From positions 4,892,501 through 4,956,500 of the forward strand of contig NZ_CP021112.1 of NCBI RefSeq assembly GCF_002119765.1: a stretch of DNA of 64,000 nt. The letters are read 5' to 3'. This document shows, one piece after another, positions 1 to 8,604 of this stretch. Positions within the stretch are counted from its first letter, which is position 1; every line of letters begins with the position of its first letter. Source of the stretch: Pseudorhodoplanes sinuspersici. Its GTDB lineage: Bacteria > Pseudomonadota > Alphaproteobacteria > Rhizobiales > Xanthobacteraceae. Under the pieces are notes generated by a model. It had not been told where the DNA came from, made no database searches, and saw only the letters and a program-made list of their open reading frames with translations. A program made the translations under genes and the position numbers.

Positions 1-80
1 TTCTTCCTATGGCGCTATTTATCTACAAAATCCCCGATGCCACAGGTCATTCAATTCAATTATTTTGGAGTTATGGCCAG

Positions 81-1070
81 ATGGTGCGGGTAGTTCGCTT
101 TCATGAGCATGGCGGTCCCGAGGTTCTGCGCATCGAGACTATCGACGTTCCGAGGCCCGGTCGGGGTGATGTTCAGATCCGCGTCAAGGCGTTAGGCCTC
201 AACAGGGCCGAAGCGTCGCTCCGGTCGGGCACTTATATCGAGACGCCGCCATTGCCCTCCGGTCTTGGCCTCGAGGCAGCGGGTATCGTCGAGACCGTCG
301 GCGAAGGCGTGGACGGTTTCGTGCCCGGTGACGCCGTCAGCATCGTGCCGCCGCTATCGATGGTGCGCTGGCCCGCCTATGGTGAGCTTGCAACATTTCC
401 TGCCGCGCTTGTCGTCAAGCATCCGCCATCGCTCAGCTTCGAAACGGCCGCAGCAGTTTGGATGCAATACCTCACCGCCTATGGCGCATTGATCGACATT
501 GCCAAACTCCGCCGCAAAGACTTCGTCGTTATCACTGCCGTATCAAGCAGCGTCGGACTCGCCGCAATCCAGATTGCCAATATCGTCGGCGCAACCACGA
601 TTGCCGTGACGCGGACCTCTGCCAAGACGAAAGCGTTGCGTGAGGCCGGCGCCACCCATGTCATCGCTTCAGCGGAAGACAATCTGGAAGCCCGCCTGAA
701 GAATATTGCTGGTCAGGACGGCATACGCGTTGTGTTCGATCCGATTGGCGGCCCGATCTTCGAACCGCTCACGACCGCAATGTCACGCGGCGGCATTCTC
801 CTCGAATATGGCGGCTTGAGCCCGGAGCCGACGCCCTTCCCGCTATTCACCGTGCTGAGCAAAAGCCTGACGCTGCGCGGTTATCTCGTCCACGAGATCA
901 TCGCCGATCCAACACGGCTGGAGATTGCCAAGGCATTCATCCTCGACGGGCTGACGTCGGGTTCGCTTCAGCCGGTCATCTGCAAAATCTTTCCCTTCAA
1001 CGAGATCGTCGAAGCGCATCGCTTTCTGGAATCGAACGAACAATTCGGGAAGATTGTCGTGACGATCTGA
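81..1070 (+). CDS. Zinc-independent quinone oxidoreductase-like dehydrogenase (MDR superfamily)
   Basis: This is a medium-chain dehydrogenase/reductase of the quinone oxidoreductase type, expected to reduce a small carbonyl or quinone with NADPH in the cytoplasm. The N-terminal GroES-like half carries HEHGGPEVLRIE and VKALGLNRAEASLRSG. The Rossmann half has SSVGLAAIQIANIVGA near residues 150-165. No catalytic or structural zinc cysteines are visible, so it fits the zinc-independent branch. I chose ATG 81 because GGAG lies about ten bases upstream and the homology begins there (MVRVVRFHEHGGPEV). An upstream ATG at 9 would add 24 residues that look unrelated. The substrate cannot be read from the sequence. 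Confidence 0.85.
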   Translation: MVRVVRFHEHGGPEVLRIETIDVPRPGRGDVQIRVKALGLNRAEASLRSGTYIETPPLPSGLGLEAAGIVETVGEGVDGFVPGDAVSIVPPLSMVRWPAYGELATFPAALVVKHPPSLSFETAAAVWMQYLTAYGALIDIAKLRRKDFVVITAVSSSVGLAAIQIANIVGATTIAVTRTSAKTKALREAGATHVIASAEDNLEARLKNIAGQDGIRVVFDPIGGPIFEPLTTAMSRGGILLEYGGLSPEPTPFPLFTVLSKSLTLRGYLVHEIIADPTRLEIAKAFILDGLTSGSLQPVICKIFPFNEIVEAHRFLESNEQFGKIVVTI

Positions 1071-1110
1071 CGGGACTGCGAGCTCAGCTCCGAAGCGTAC
1101 CGAACACCAC

Positions 1111-1830
1111 CTAAACAATCTGTCTTGCCAGATCGACGAGATCCGCGGCGGCGAAATCGACCGGGACGCTGGGACCAGACTCGCCCTTCCCCGGCCCGTA
1201 TTCATTGGGCCGCGCGATATGGGCGGTTCGCAATCCGAGCGCGGCAGCTGCGGCAAGATCCGAACTATGCGCTGCCACCATCATGCATTGCTCCGGCGGC
1301 AGATCGAAGGCGGCGCAGGCGGCGTTATAAACCTCGGGCTTGGGTTTATAATCGCCAGCGACTTCGGCGCCGAGGATCGCGTCCCATGCGAAGTCGTTGC
1401 GGCGCGCGAGATCGACCATCAGCGAGATATTGCCATTCGAGACCGGCGCAAGCCAAAACCTGGTGCGAAGCCGGCGCAATCCTTCTGCGGAATCCGTCCA
1501 GCCGTCGAGGCGATGCCAGGCGAGATTGAGTCTGCGGCAATTCTCCTCGCTCAAACCCTGCAAGCCAAAGCGCGGGCGAATGCGATCGAGATTGTGCCAG
1601 TGCAGCACGTCAAGCTTGCTGAAAGGGATACGCCCCGCCCGCACCTCCTCCATTCCCGGCTGGTATTCGCTGCGCCAGGCATCGGCAAAGGCAAACCAGT
1701 CGAGGTCGTAACCCAGCGGAGCCAGCAGAGCTTTCGCCTCCCGGGCAATCCCGCCGCGCCAATCGACGACCGTGCCGAAGACATCAAAGAACAGTGACCG
1801 GATCTCCATCATTGGCGCTATCGTCCTCAT
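1111..1830 (-). CDS. Haloacid dehalogenase type II-like HAD hydrolase
   Basis: This HAD-superfamily hydrolase resembles (S)-2-haloacid dehalogenases. Motif I, FFDVFGTVVDW, supplies the nucleophilic Asp near residue 16. PVSNGN is motif II, the Lys in DYKPKPEVYNAA is motif III, and MVAAHSSDLAAAAALG is motif IV. The length of 239 residues suits the family. The tail IARPNEYGPGKGE is typical of the type II subgroup. It converges on the upstream oxidoreductase gene with about 40 bases between them. The start could also be the ATGs at 1812 or 1809, because homology begins at MEIRSLFFDV. Many family members are not true dehalogenases, so the substrate stays open. Confidence 0.85.
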   Translation of the reverse strand: MRTIAPMMEIRSLFFDVFGTVVDWRGGIAREAKALLAPLGYDLDWFAFADAWRSEYQPGMEEVRAGRIPFSKLDVLHWHNLDRIRPRFGLQGLSEENCRRLNLAWHRLDGWTDSAEGLRRLRTRFWLAPVSNGNISLMVDLARRNDFAWDAILGAEVAGDYKPKPEVYNAACAAFDLPPEQCMMVAAHSSDLAAAAALGLRTAHIARPNEYGPGKGESGPSVPVDFAAADLVDLARQIV

Positions 1831-1979
1831 TTCACATAAAGGTTTTGCATTTTGTCATACTCGATGCTTCAATTTTCGAGCGTTTCTAATCTGCTGTCAT
1901 GAAGCCACAATTTTGTGTTGCATGCAGGTGTTGCCAGCAATTTTTGATGTGCTAGAGTAGCTGGACCGGAAATTTTTCT

Positions 1980-3032
1980 ATGGCAATTCCCCTCACGATG
2001 GAGGGTCAGATGCTGCTTTTCGAAGGAGAATCCGGCGCGGAAACACTCCGTTTTCTCGAAGAAAAGGCGTGTGCCGGAATTTGGAGCCTGGACTTTACCA
2101 CCCGCAAAATGGCGTGGTCGGATGGCTTTTATGAGTTGCTGGGCGTGAAGCCTGGAAGTGTCGAGCCTTCCTATGCAGCGATCGCCGGATTGATGCACCC
2201 TGACGACCGCCGCTCTGCCGGCGAATTCGACCGCATCGTCAGCGAGGGACTGCCGCTCGATCGAGAGCTGCGCATCATCCAGCCGAACGGAAAGCTGCGT
2301 TGGCTTGCCAACCGCTCTGAAGTGCATCTCGACAAGACCGGCACGCCGGTGCGCGCATTCGGTATTCTGATCGACGTCACGCAACAGCGCGAGATCGCCC
2401 TTGCCAAGGACGCCGCCGATTCCCGCTTTCGCGCCCTTGTCGTCGCCACCAACGCCTTTGTCTGGACTGCCGATGCCGATGGCAATCTGCTGGACATCCG
2501 CAACTGGCGTGAGCTGCGCGGAGAAAACCCCGCGCCGTTCCTTGGTACAAACTGGATCAATCTCATTCATCCAGACGATCGCGAGCGCACATTACAAGCC
2601 TGGACCGAAGCGGTCGAAAGCAAACGCGACTATTCCATCGAACACCAGTTCGTCCAGCCGGACGGCTCCTATCGCTGGATGCTGTCGCGCGCGGCGCCGA
2701 TCATGCTGGAGACAGGCGCTGTCCGTGAATGGGTTGGCCTCTCGTCGGATATCCATGACAGCAAAGTGTGGTCTGCCACCACGACAGACGTCGAACAATC
2801 GGTGCTAACGGGCGCGCAGATCCGCGCGGCGCGCGGTATCGTCAATTGGTCGGTGCGTGAATTGTCGGAGGCCGCGCGTGTCTCGAGTTCGACGATCCGG
2901 CGCCTTGAAGAATCGAACGAGGCTCCGACCTCAACCGAAGAGTCGCTGGGGCCCATCCGCACGGCCCTCGAAGGCGCAGGCGTGGAATTCCTGTTTCCGC
3001 CGACCGGAAAGCCCGGCGTAAGGCCGAAGTAA
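1980..3032 (+). CDS. Double-PAS sensor protein with C-terminal XRE-like helix-turn-helix
   Basis: The protein has two PAS_3-type domains, at about residues 25-140 and 148-262. Each ends with the PAC-like pattern (LRWLANRSEVHLDKTG and YRWMLSRAAPIML). The C-terminus, about 275-340, looks like an XRE/Cro helix-turn-helix (ARGIVNWSVRELSEAARVS followed by SSTIRRLEESNEAP). There is no histidine kinase, GGDEF or EAL module, so this seems to be a one-component regulator. A small-molecule or redox signal would be read by PAS and passed directly to the DNA-binding part. ATG codons at 1998 and 2010 are alternative starts, and GGAGGG precedes the latter closely. Its targets and ligand are unknown. Confidence 0.75.
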   Translation: MAIPLTMEGQMLLFEGESGAETLRFLEEKACAGIWSLDFTTRKMAWSDGFYELLGVKPGSVEPSYAAIAGLMHPDDRRSAGEFDRIVSEGLPLDRELRIIQPNGKLRWLANRSEVHLDKTGTPVRAFGILIDVTQQREIALAKDAADSRFRALVVATNAFVWTADADGNLLDIRNWRELRGENPAPFLGTNWINLIHPDDRERTLQAWTEAVESKRDYSIEHQFVQPDGSYRWMLSRAAPIMLETGAVREWVGLSSDIHDSKVWSATTTDVEQSVLTGAQIRAARGIVNWSVRELSEAARVSSSTIRRLEESNEAPTSTEESLGPIRTALEGAGVEFLFPPTGKPGVRPK

Positions 3033-3476
3033 AACTAATGGAAATTCCCTCGTTGCGCCGCTTCTCTGTCGCGCGCCGCTGGTGATCGAGGCTGGTATCA
3101 TCGGATGGCCGGAAGGACAGGTCGTACACGTCGATCAAGAACGTCGTCCCTCAATGTCCGCAGACTGTGAGAAATCAGCCCGAATAAGGGGCCGATCATC
3201 TTTCGGGATTCTCGACAGGCCAGCGAGGGCGCGGCATTTGCAGCGCAGCGCGGCCTGACGCCCTCCCAGCCACATCTATGCATATTCGTGGTGCCGTCGG
3301 CGTGCGATTTGGTGGCATCATGCCTTTATTTGGTTCAATTTGCTTCAAAGTTTAACGGATTATGACCTTCCACATGCAGGAACTGCATAGCTGCACCGCA
3401 ACATAGAAACTTTTGCAGCGCACCATGAATCCCTATTTTGGATATCAGAATCAGATCTTCGAAAGGGACGACCACT
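3033..3476. other. 444-bp intergenic region before the DUF1127 gene
   Basis: No convincing gene is seen here; the short ORFs lack family features and ribosome sites. The last 110 bases are AT-richer and contain a perfect palindrome, ATGCAG-GAA-CTGCAT, at 3374-3388. It is followed by AGCTGCACCGCAACAT. The stretch probably holds the promoter and 5' leader of the DUF1127 gene at 3477. Confidence 0.5.
3374..3388. promoter_or_regulatory. Palindrome upstream of the DUF1127 gene
   Basis: ATGCAG and CTGCAT form six-base arms around GAA. The site lies about 90 bases before the start codon at 3477, where an operator or the promoter edge would be expected. The binding factor is unknown. Confidence 0.35.
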
Positions 3477-3638
3477 ATGCTTATCGCTCACTTCTTCCGG
3501 TTCCTGCGCCAGTGGCGCGCCTACGGTTCCAGCCTTCAGGAACTGTCCCGCCTTGGTGACCGCGAACTCGCCGATATCGGCATCAGCCGCTCGGACATTC
3601 CGCGTATCGCTTGGGAAAATGCCGAACGCTCTGCCTGA
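3477..3638 (+). CDS. DUF1127 domain micro-protein
   Basis: This 53-residue protein has the DUF1127 signature: a hydrophobic/aromatic start (MLIAHFFRFLRQWRAYG), then LQELSRLGDRELADIGIS, and then SRSDIPRIAWENAE. Such proteins are common in Hyphomicrobiales. Some have been linked to phosphate and carbon metabolism or RNA turnover, but no general activity is agreed. ATG 3477 is preceded by GAAAGGGA at about nine bases. An in-frame TTG at 3438 is less likely. A strong terminator follows directly, so the gene is probably transcribed alone. Confidence 0.85.
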   Translation: MLIAHFFRFLRQWRAYGSSLQELSRLGDRELADIGISRSDIPRIAWENAERSA

Positions 3639-3670
3639 TTGAAATCGGGTACAGCCAATAAATCTCGCAA

Positions 3671-3705
3671 GCGCCCAGTCCGTCGGACTGGGCGCTGTGT
3701 TTTTT
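3671..3705 (+). terminator. Rho-independent terminator of the DUF1127 gene
   Basis: A perfect eleven-base stem (GCGCCCAGTCC and GGACTGGGCGC) closes a three-base loop, GTC. It is followed by TGTGTTTTTTT. Confidence 0.9.
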
Positions 3706-3816
3706 GGCGGGGGCCTGCAAGCCAAACCGCAAGGGTTAGGGGCGGTTTATACAAGCTGCGGCTTCAGGCCGCTCTCGCCGATTGCTCCCGGCCGCCGCTT
3801 CGCCTAGCTATCCGGG

Positions 3817-5235
3817 ATGAACTCCAAAAGTCCGGTCCATATTGTCGGCGGCGGCCTCGCCGGCTCCGAAGCGGCTTGGCAGATTGCCGCGCGCGGCGTG
3901 CCGGTCATTCTCCATGAGATGCGGCCGACGCAATCGACGGCCGCACATCACACCGACGCCCTGGCGGAGCTCGTCTGCTCCAATTCCTTCCGGTCCGACG
4001 ACCGCGAAACCAATGCGGTCGGCCTGCTGCATGAGGAGATGCGCCGGCTCGGCTCGCTGATCATGCGCGCGGCCGATGCCAATCAGGTCCCGGCCGGCGG
4101 CGCTCTGGCGGTGGATCGGGTTGAGTTTTCAGCCGCCGTGACCCGCGCCCTTGCGGATCATCCGCTGGTCACGATCGACCGCGGCGAAGTCGGCGGCCTG
4201 CCGCCCGAGGCATGGGACAATGTCATCATCGCCACCGGTCCGCTCACCTCGCCGGCCCTGTCCGACGCGATCCGGACCGTCAGCGGCGAATCCGCACTCG
4301 CCTTCTTCGACGCTATCGCGCCGATCGTGCACCGGGAATCGATCGATATGTCGGCGGCCTGGCTCCAGTCGCGCTACGATAAGGTCGGCCCTGGCGGCTC
4401 GGGCGCCGACTACATCAATTGCCCTCTCGACCGGGCGCAGTATGACACCTTCGTCGATGCGCTGCTCGCCGCCGACACGGTGTCGTTCCATGAATGGGAA
4501 GCATCGACGCCCTATTTCGACGGCTGTCTCCCGATCGAAGTGATGGCCAAGCGCGGCCGGGAGACCTTGCGGCACGGCCCGATGAAGCCGGTAGGCCTCA
4601 CCAATGCTCACAAGCCGCATGAAAAGCCTTATGCGATCATTCAGCTTCGGCAGGATAACCGCTTGGGAACGCTTTATAATATCGTCGGCTTTCAGACCAA
4701 GCTGAAGCATGCGGAACAGATCCGGATCTTCCGGACTATTCCAGGTCTTGAGAACGCCGAATTTGCGCGGCTCGGCGGACTGCATCGCAATACCTACCTG
4801 AACTCGCCTCAGCTTCTCGATGACAGCCTGCGGCTGCGCGCCTTGCCGCGATTACGCTTCGCCGGACAGATCACCGGCTGCGAGGGTTATGTCGAATCCG
4901 CCGCGATCGGCCTGCTCGCCGGGCGCTTTGCGGCCGCTGAACGCCTCGGTACGTCGCCATCGTTTCCTCCGGCGACGACGGCGCTTGGATCGCTGCTGGG
5001 TCATATTACCGGCGGCCATATCGAAACCATCGATGCCGGTCCGCGCTCGTTCCAGCCCATGAACATCAATTTCGGGCTGTTCCCGCCGCTGACCCAGGTT
5101 CCGACGAAGGATGAAAACGGCCAGCGTCTGCGAGGACCGGCCAAAACCGTCGCCAAGAAGCGAGCTCTGTCCGCCCGCGCCCTTGCCGATCTCGATGGCT
5201 GGATCGGCGCCTCAAGTCTTATTGCAGCCGAATGA
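3817..5235 (+). CDS. trmFO: Methylenetetrahydrofolate-tRNA (uracil-54 C5) methyltransferase TrmFO
   Basis: TrmFO makes ribothymidine at position 54 of tRNA, using methylenetetrahydrofolate and reduced FAD. The FAD-binding motif [14 protein letters not shown] is at residues 8-21. [11 protein letters not shown] holds the cysteine near residue 54, and [14 protein letters not shown] holds the second conserved cysteine. Both match the catalytic pair known from Bacillus TrmFO. The C-terminal part ([25 protein letters not shown]) is also typical. At 472 residues it is complete. Its stop codon overlaps the next gene's ATG by four bases (ATGA), which implies coupled translation. Confidence 0.95.
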   Translation: MNSKSPVHIVGGGLAGSEAAWQIAARGVPVILHEMRPTQSTAAHHTDALAELVCSNSFRSDDRETNAVGLLHEEMRRLGSLIMRAADANQVPAGGALAVDRVEFSAAVTRALADHPLVTIDRGEVGGLPPEAWDNVIIATGPLTSPALSDAIRTVSGESALAFFDAIAPIVHRESIDMSAAWLQSRYDKVGPGGSGADYINCPLDRAQYDTFVDALLAADTVSFHEWEASTPYFDGCLPIEVMAKRGRETLRHGPMKPVGLTNAHKPHEKPYAIIQLRQDNRLGTLYNIVGFQTKLKHAEQIRIFRTIPGLENAEFARLGGLHRNTYLNSPQLLDDSLRLRALPRLRFAGQITGCEGYVESAAIGLLAGRFAAAERLGTSPSFPPATTALGSLLGHITGGHIETIDAGPRSFQPMNINFGLFPPLTQVPTKDENGQRLRGPAKTVAKKRALSARALADLDGWIGASSLIAAE

Positions 5236-6350
5236 CATTTTCCGCGGCGCAAGCTAGAAGCGCGGCACCAATCACCATGAATGACCGCGACACCATACCC
5301 GCCGAGCTCGCCGGACGCTTCCGCAGCCGCCTGATCCTGAAGCAGGACGTGTTTTCGACCGTCGAGCGCGGCACCTTCACGACGCCGGACGGCGAGATCG
5401 AAGCCGTCATGCGCCGGATCGATCTCGTTCCGTGGTGGAGTGCGGTCATCGCCCGCCATTTCCTCAAACGCGAGGCGCGCGCGCTGGCCGTTGCCGGCAG
5501 TCTCGGCATCGCACCGCCGCTGTTGTTCCTCGGCAGACGGACGCTTGTGCGCGGCTGGATCGACGGCCTGCCGATGCATATCGCCAAGCCGGAGGGCGAT
5601 GCGAATTACTTCCGATCGGCCCGGCGGGCCTTGCGCGCGCTGCACCGCGAATGCGTGACGCACAACGACCTCGCCAAGGAACAGAACTGGCTGCGCACGC
5701 CGACCGGTTATGCCTCCCTCACCGACTTCCAGCTCGCCACACGGTTCGCGCGGCGGACCGCTCTATTCCGCCTCGCCGCCTACGAAGACCTGCGGCACAT
5801 GCTCAAGCACAAGCGCCGCTATGCGCCAGAGGCGCTGACCGCGATCGAGAAGCGGATCCTGTCGCGCAAGACATTGCCGACCCGCATCTGGATGGCGACG
5901 GGCAAGAAGGTCTACTACTGGATCACGCGCGGCATGCTGAATTTCACCGACCGCGAAGGTTCGGGGCCGCGCTTCGTCAACGATGCGCCGAAGCTGGTGG
6001 CGCGGCTGAAGCAGCATCCGGGTGTGCGCGATGCGGTGATCGTGGCCTTCCCCGATCGCCGCACCGGCACCGGTCTCTATGCCTATGTCGAAGGCGAGAA
6101 GATCGCCGAAAGCGAGCTGTTGAGTTTCCTGGGCGAGAGCACCGACAGCGCGGCCGCACCGGAACGGCTGCAGGTGGTCGATCATCTGCCGCGAAACCGC
6201 AATGGCGATGTCCGCACCGACATCCTGCAGCTTGTGGCGATGAACCAGATCGATCTGATCGATCCGTTACTCGCCAGCGAAACCGAAAAGGAAGTGGTGG
6301 CGCGGATCGTCGCCGGCCGCCAGAACCTGCGCGACCGGTTCGCGTTTTAA
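5232..6350 (+). CDS. Kinase-fold protein fused to an AMP-ligase C-terminal-like domain
   Basis: Residues about 15-225 look like a small RIO/LPS-kinase-type fold. [11 protein letters not shown] matches the HxDxxxxN catalytic loop, and [10 protein letters not shown] is the metal-binding DFx segment. At the usual VAIK lysine, AVMRRID seems to have Arg instead. Residues about 265-345 resemble the small C-terminal domain of acyl-CoA synthetases ([29 protein letters not shown]). The large adenylation domain is absent, and the position of the catalytic Lys (GK in LPRTxxGK) reads GD. The protein may therefore bind rather than adenylate. A later ATG at 5277 could be the start. The four-base overlap with trmFO is the only functional hint. 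Confidence 0.65.
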   Translation: MTFSAAQARSAAPITMNDRDTIPAELAGRFRSRLILKQDVFSTVERGTFTTPDGEIEAVMRRIDLVPWWSAVIARHFLKREARALAVAGSLGIAPPLLFLGRRTLVRGWIDGLPMHIAKPEGDANYFRSARRALRALHRECVTHNDLAKEQNWLRTPTGYASLTDFQLATRFARRTALFRLAAYEDLRHMLKHKRRYAPEALTAIEKRILSRKTLPTRIWMATGKKVYYWITRGMLNFTDREGSGPRFVNDAPKLVARLKQHPGVRDAVIVAFPDRRTGTGLYAYVEGEKIAESELLSFLGESTDSAAAPERLQVVDHLPRNRNGDVRTDILQLVAMNQIDLIDPLLASETEKEVVARIVAGRQNLRDRFAF

Positions 6351-6381
6351 TCCCGAAGCAGCATTATCTCCGCTCGTCGCT

Positions 6382-6433
6382 GCGAAGGCGGGGACCCAGG
6401 TGTCACGCGATTCCCGCTTTCGCGGGAATGAGC
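6382..6433. repeat. Intergenic palindromic repeat, 'TTCCCGC-TTTCGCGGGAA' family, copy 1
   Basis: The core ATTCCCGC-TTT-CGCGGGAAT forms a hairpin, flanked by GGCGGGGACCCAGG. It matches the reverse complement of the element at 11803-11869. It lies between two convergent genes. Confidence 0.75.
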
Positions 6434-6460
6434 AGATGGCGGGGCACTGAGTAACGAAGC

Positions 6461-7153
6461 TCACAGCCAGGCACTCAAATTCCTCGACGCGCGCCATAGG
6501 ACCCATTGCTTGCGCCATTGCGGAAGCTGCGCACGGTCATGCGCGATGAGCGCGAGCGGCAGGAAGGCGGGCAGAACCGCGTCCGGCAACGATGTGATCA
6601 AGGCCTTGACCGCATCGAGATGATGTCTTGCCACCAGCATGAGGTCGAATGGTATTTCGCTCGATGACATTTGCGCTGCCGTTGTAGCGACGCCCGCATG
6701 ATGACAGGCCAGTTTGGTGGCCTCCGTCGGCGCGCCGGCAAGGATATGCGCAGCAGCCTGATAGATCGCACCCAGCGTCTCCGACGCCAGCAATTCGAAT
6801 TCCGCTTCGCCCGGATTCCAGTCCGGATACAAGGCGCGCTGCCGCCCCTCGATCACGCCGAGCGCAAGCGCGACGGGAATGACATGGCGCGTCACCATCG
6901 CAAGGAAGGCCTCAGCGACCGGATGGCCTGCCGAATCGGCCTTGCCCGTGATCGCGTCTGACCACCATTGCAGCCTGATCTCGCCGGCAAGCGGTTCGCG
7001 CACACGATGGGCGACAGCCGCGGTCTCGATATCGAAGGCATAGAGCGCGAACAGGTCCGGCCTTGTTGCAGCGGGCGCAAAAAGCGTCGCAAGAAACCGA
7101 TCCTTGTCGGCTTCCCGGACCAGGGCTTCGCAATGTTGGGCGGCGTCCGACAT
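6461..7153 (-). CDS. Squalene/phytoene synthase-like protein with a shortened C-terminal half
   Basis: The N-terminal two-thirds match the trans-isoprenyl synthase family as found in NDUFAF6-like proteins: FLATLFAPAATRPDLFALYA, LQWWSDAITG and HPVAEAF. After HHAGVATTAA the expected segment (the family's second helix pair carrying LLRALPFHAARGQ-like residues) is missing. The chain jumps to ARHHLDAVKALI. At 230 residues it is about 50 shorter than usual. It is probably not an active synthase. Eukaryotic NDUFAF6 relatives act in complex I assembly, so a structural role is possible. It is the last gene of the yajC-secDF-DUF498 run, 26 bases after the DUF498 stop. Confidence 0.75.
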   Translation of the reverse strand: MSDAAQHCEALVREADKDRFLATLFAPAATRPDLFALYAFDIETAAVAHRVREPLAGEIRLQWWSDAITGKADSAGHPVAEAFLAMVTRHVIPVALALGVIEGRQRALYPDWNPGEAEFELLASETLGAIYQAAAHILAGAPTEATKLACHHAGVATTAAQMSSSEIPFDLMLVARHHLDAVKALITSLPDAVLPAFLPLALIAHDRAQLPQWRKQWVLWRASRNLSAWL

Positions 7154-7179
7154 GCGCGCACAATACGCAGCGTGTGACG

Positions 7180-7479
7180 TCAGTCCACCGCGATCAACGC
7201 TGCGGCAACTCTTCGGCCTTCTTCGAGCAGAATATTATAGGTGTTGGCGGCCTGACCGGTCTGGCTGGTCTCTGCGGAAATCCTGTGCGTGGCGAAGAGC
7301 TGCATTAGTTCGACCGGCAAGGACCAGCGCGTGCGCCCGGTGCCGATCAACAGAATACCGATGGCATCGGCCTCGGCAATGACGGGCGCAAGTGTTTCGG
7401 CCGTAATGCCCTCGGCTTCCGTCACCGGCCAGGCCCAGATGCCGCTCGGCAGAAACAGCAGTGAGCCGCGATGCGACAT
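7180..7479 (-). CDS. DUF498 / Mth938-like protein (NDUFAF3 family)
   Basis: SHRGSLLFLPSGIWAWPV and ILLIGTGRTRWSLP mark this as an Mth938/DUF498 protein, the family of the complex I assembly factor NDUFAF3. ATG 7479 is the first canonical start in frame. However, the same frame stays open up to the secF stop and encodes PHFPRPAPVESYGKGGFRFAG, which is the expected N-terminus of the family. The real protein therefore probably begins near 7563-7566 with a non-canonical codon (CTG or ATC). Its neighbour at 6461 belongs to the NDUFAF6-related family, so the pair echoes two complex I assembly factors. The bacterial function is unproven. Confidence 0.8.
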   Translation of the reverse strand: MSHRGSLLFLPSGIWAWPVTEAEGITAETLAPVIAEADAIGILLIGTGRTRWSLPVELMQLFATHRISAETSQTGQAANTYNILLEEGRRVAAALIAVD

Positions 7480-7566
7480 GCCGGCGAAGCGGAAACCGCC
7501 CTTGCCGTAGGACTCGACCGGCGCCGGACGCGGAAAGTGCGGTGCTGGTGACGGCGATACCAGGAT

Positions 7567-8589
7567 CTAGCGCTTGGCTGCTGCCGGCTTTGCCGCGCCG
7601 GACGCCTTGGCGGGTGTCTTGGGCGCAGCCTTGCTCGCAACCTCGGGCACGAACTTTGCCGGTGCCGGCTCGTCGGCTTCCTGACGGCCAAGACCGACGC
7701 CGAGATAGATCAGGATCGGAGCGGCAATGAAGATCGACGTATAGGTGCCGACCAGCACCACGCCGAACAGCATCGTCGCGGTGAAGGAATGGATCGCATT
7801 GCCGCCGAAGAAGAACAGCGCCAGCAAGGCCAGCGTGACGGTGACGTGGGTGATGACCGAGCGTGACAGTGTCGAGTTGACCGAGATGTTGAGAAGGTCC
7901 GCGATCGGCATCTTCTTATAGCGGCGCAGCATCTCGCGGATGCGGTCATAGATGACGACGGTGTCGTTGAGCGAATAGCCGAGAATCGTCAGCAAAGCCG
8001 CAATGCTGGTCAGATCGAAATCAATCTGGGTCAGCGACATGAAGCCGATGGTCAGCACGAGATCGTGCACGTTGGCGATCATCGCGCCGAGGGCGAACTG
8101 CCATTCGAACCGGAACCAGAGATAGACAAAGATGGCGCAGACCGCGAGCAGCAGTCCGATCATGCCATAAGCCAGGAGTTCGGTCGAAACGCGGGGGCCG
8201 ACCACTTCCGTCCGGCGGATCTCGAAGCCATCGCCGAGCGCATTCCGCACCTTTTGAGCCGCCTGCTGCTGCGCAACTTCGCCGCCGGGCTGTTGTGGAA
8301 TGCGGATGAGGACGTCGGTCGGACTACCGAATTGCTGCAACTGGACTTCGCCGAGATTGAGCGCGCCCATGTTCGAGCGAAGGCGCGCGAGGTCGGCCGG
8401 TCCGGACTTCGACTGGATCTCCATCAACGTACCGCCGACAAAGTCGACGCCGAAATTCAGCCCGTTGAAGAAGAACAGCAGCATCGCCGCGATCGACAGC
8501 AGTGCCGACACAGGAAAGCTGATGCGCCGGAAGCGCATGAAATCGAACTTGGTGTCGTCCGGGACTATGCGGAGAAGCGGTATATGCAC
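7567..8589 (-). CDS. secF: Protein translocase subunit SecF
   Basis: SecF works with SecD in the inner membrane to drive late steps of Sec export with the proton gradient. The first membrane span is near residues 25-45, followed by FGVDFVGGTLMEIQSK, the family's periplasmic entry. Later spans include LLAVCAIFVYLWFRFEWQFA, YSLNDTVVIYDRIRE and SVITHVTVTLALLALFFFGG. At 340 residues it is complete. The C-terminus is an Ala/Pro/Lys-rich tail. It follows secD by 15 bases on the same strand. Confidence 0.96.
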   Translation of the reverse strand: MHIPLLRIVPDDTKFDFMRFRRISFPVSALLSIAAMLLFFFNGLNFGVDFVGGTLMEIQSKSGPADLARLRSNMGALNLGEVQLQQFGSPTDVLIRIPQQPGGEVAQQQAAQKVRNALGDGFEIRRTEVVGPRVSTELLAYGMIGLLLAVCAIFVYLWFRFEWQFALGAMIANVHDLVLTIGFMSLTQIDFDLTSIAALLTILGYSLNDTVVIYDRIREMLRRYKKMPIADLLNISVNSTLSRSVITHVTVTLALLALFFFGGNAIHSFTATMLFGVVLVGTYTSIFIAAPILIYLGVGLGRQEADEPAPAKFVPEVASKAAPKTPAKASGAAKPAAAKR

Positions 8590-8604
8590 GGAGGACCTAC
8601 TCGA

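Noticed and set aside
5432-6454. Overlapping plus-strand frame inside the kinase-like gene
   Set aside because: Arg/Ala-rich out-of-frame translation; the main frame carries clear motifs.
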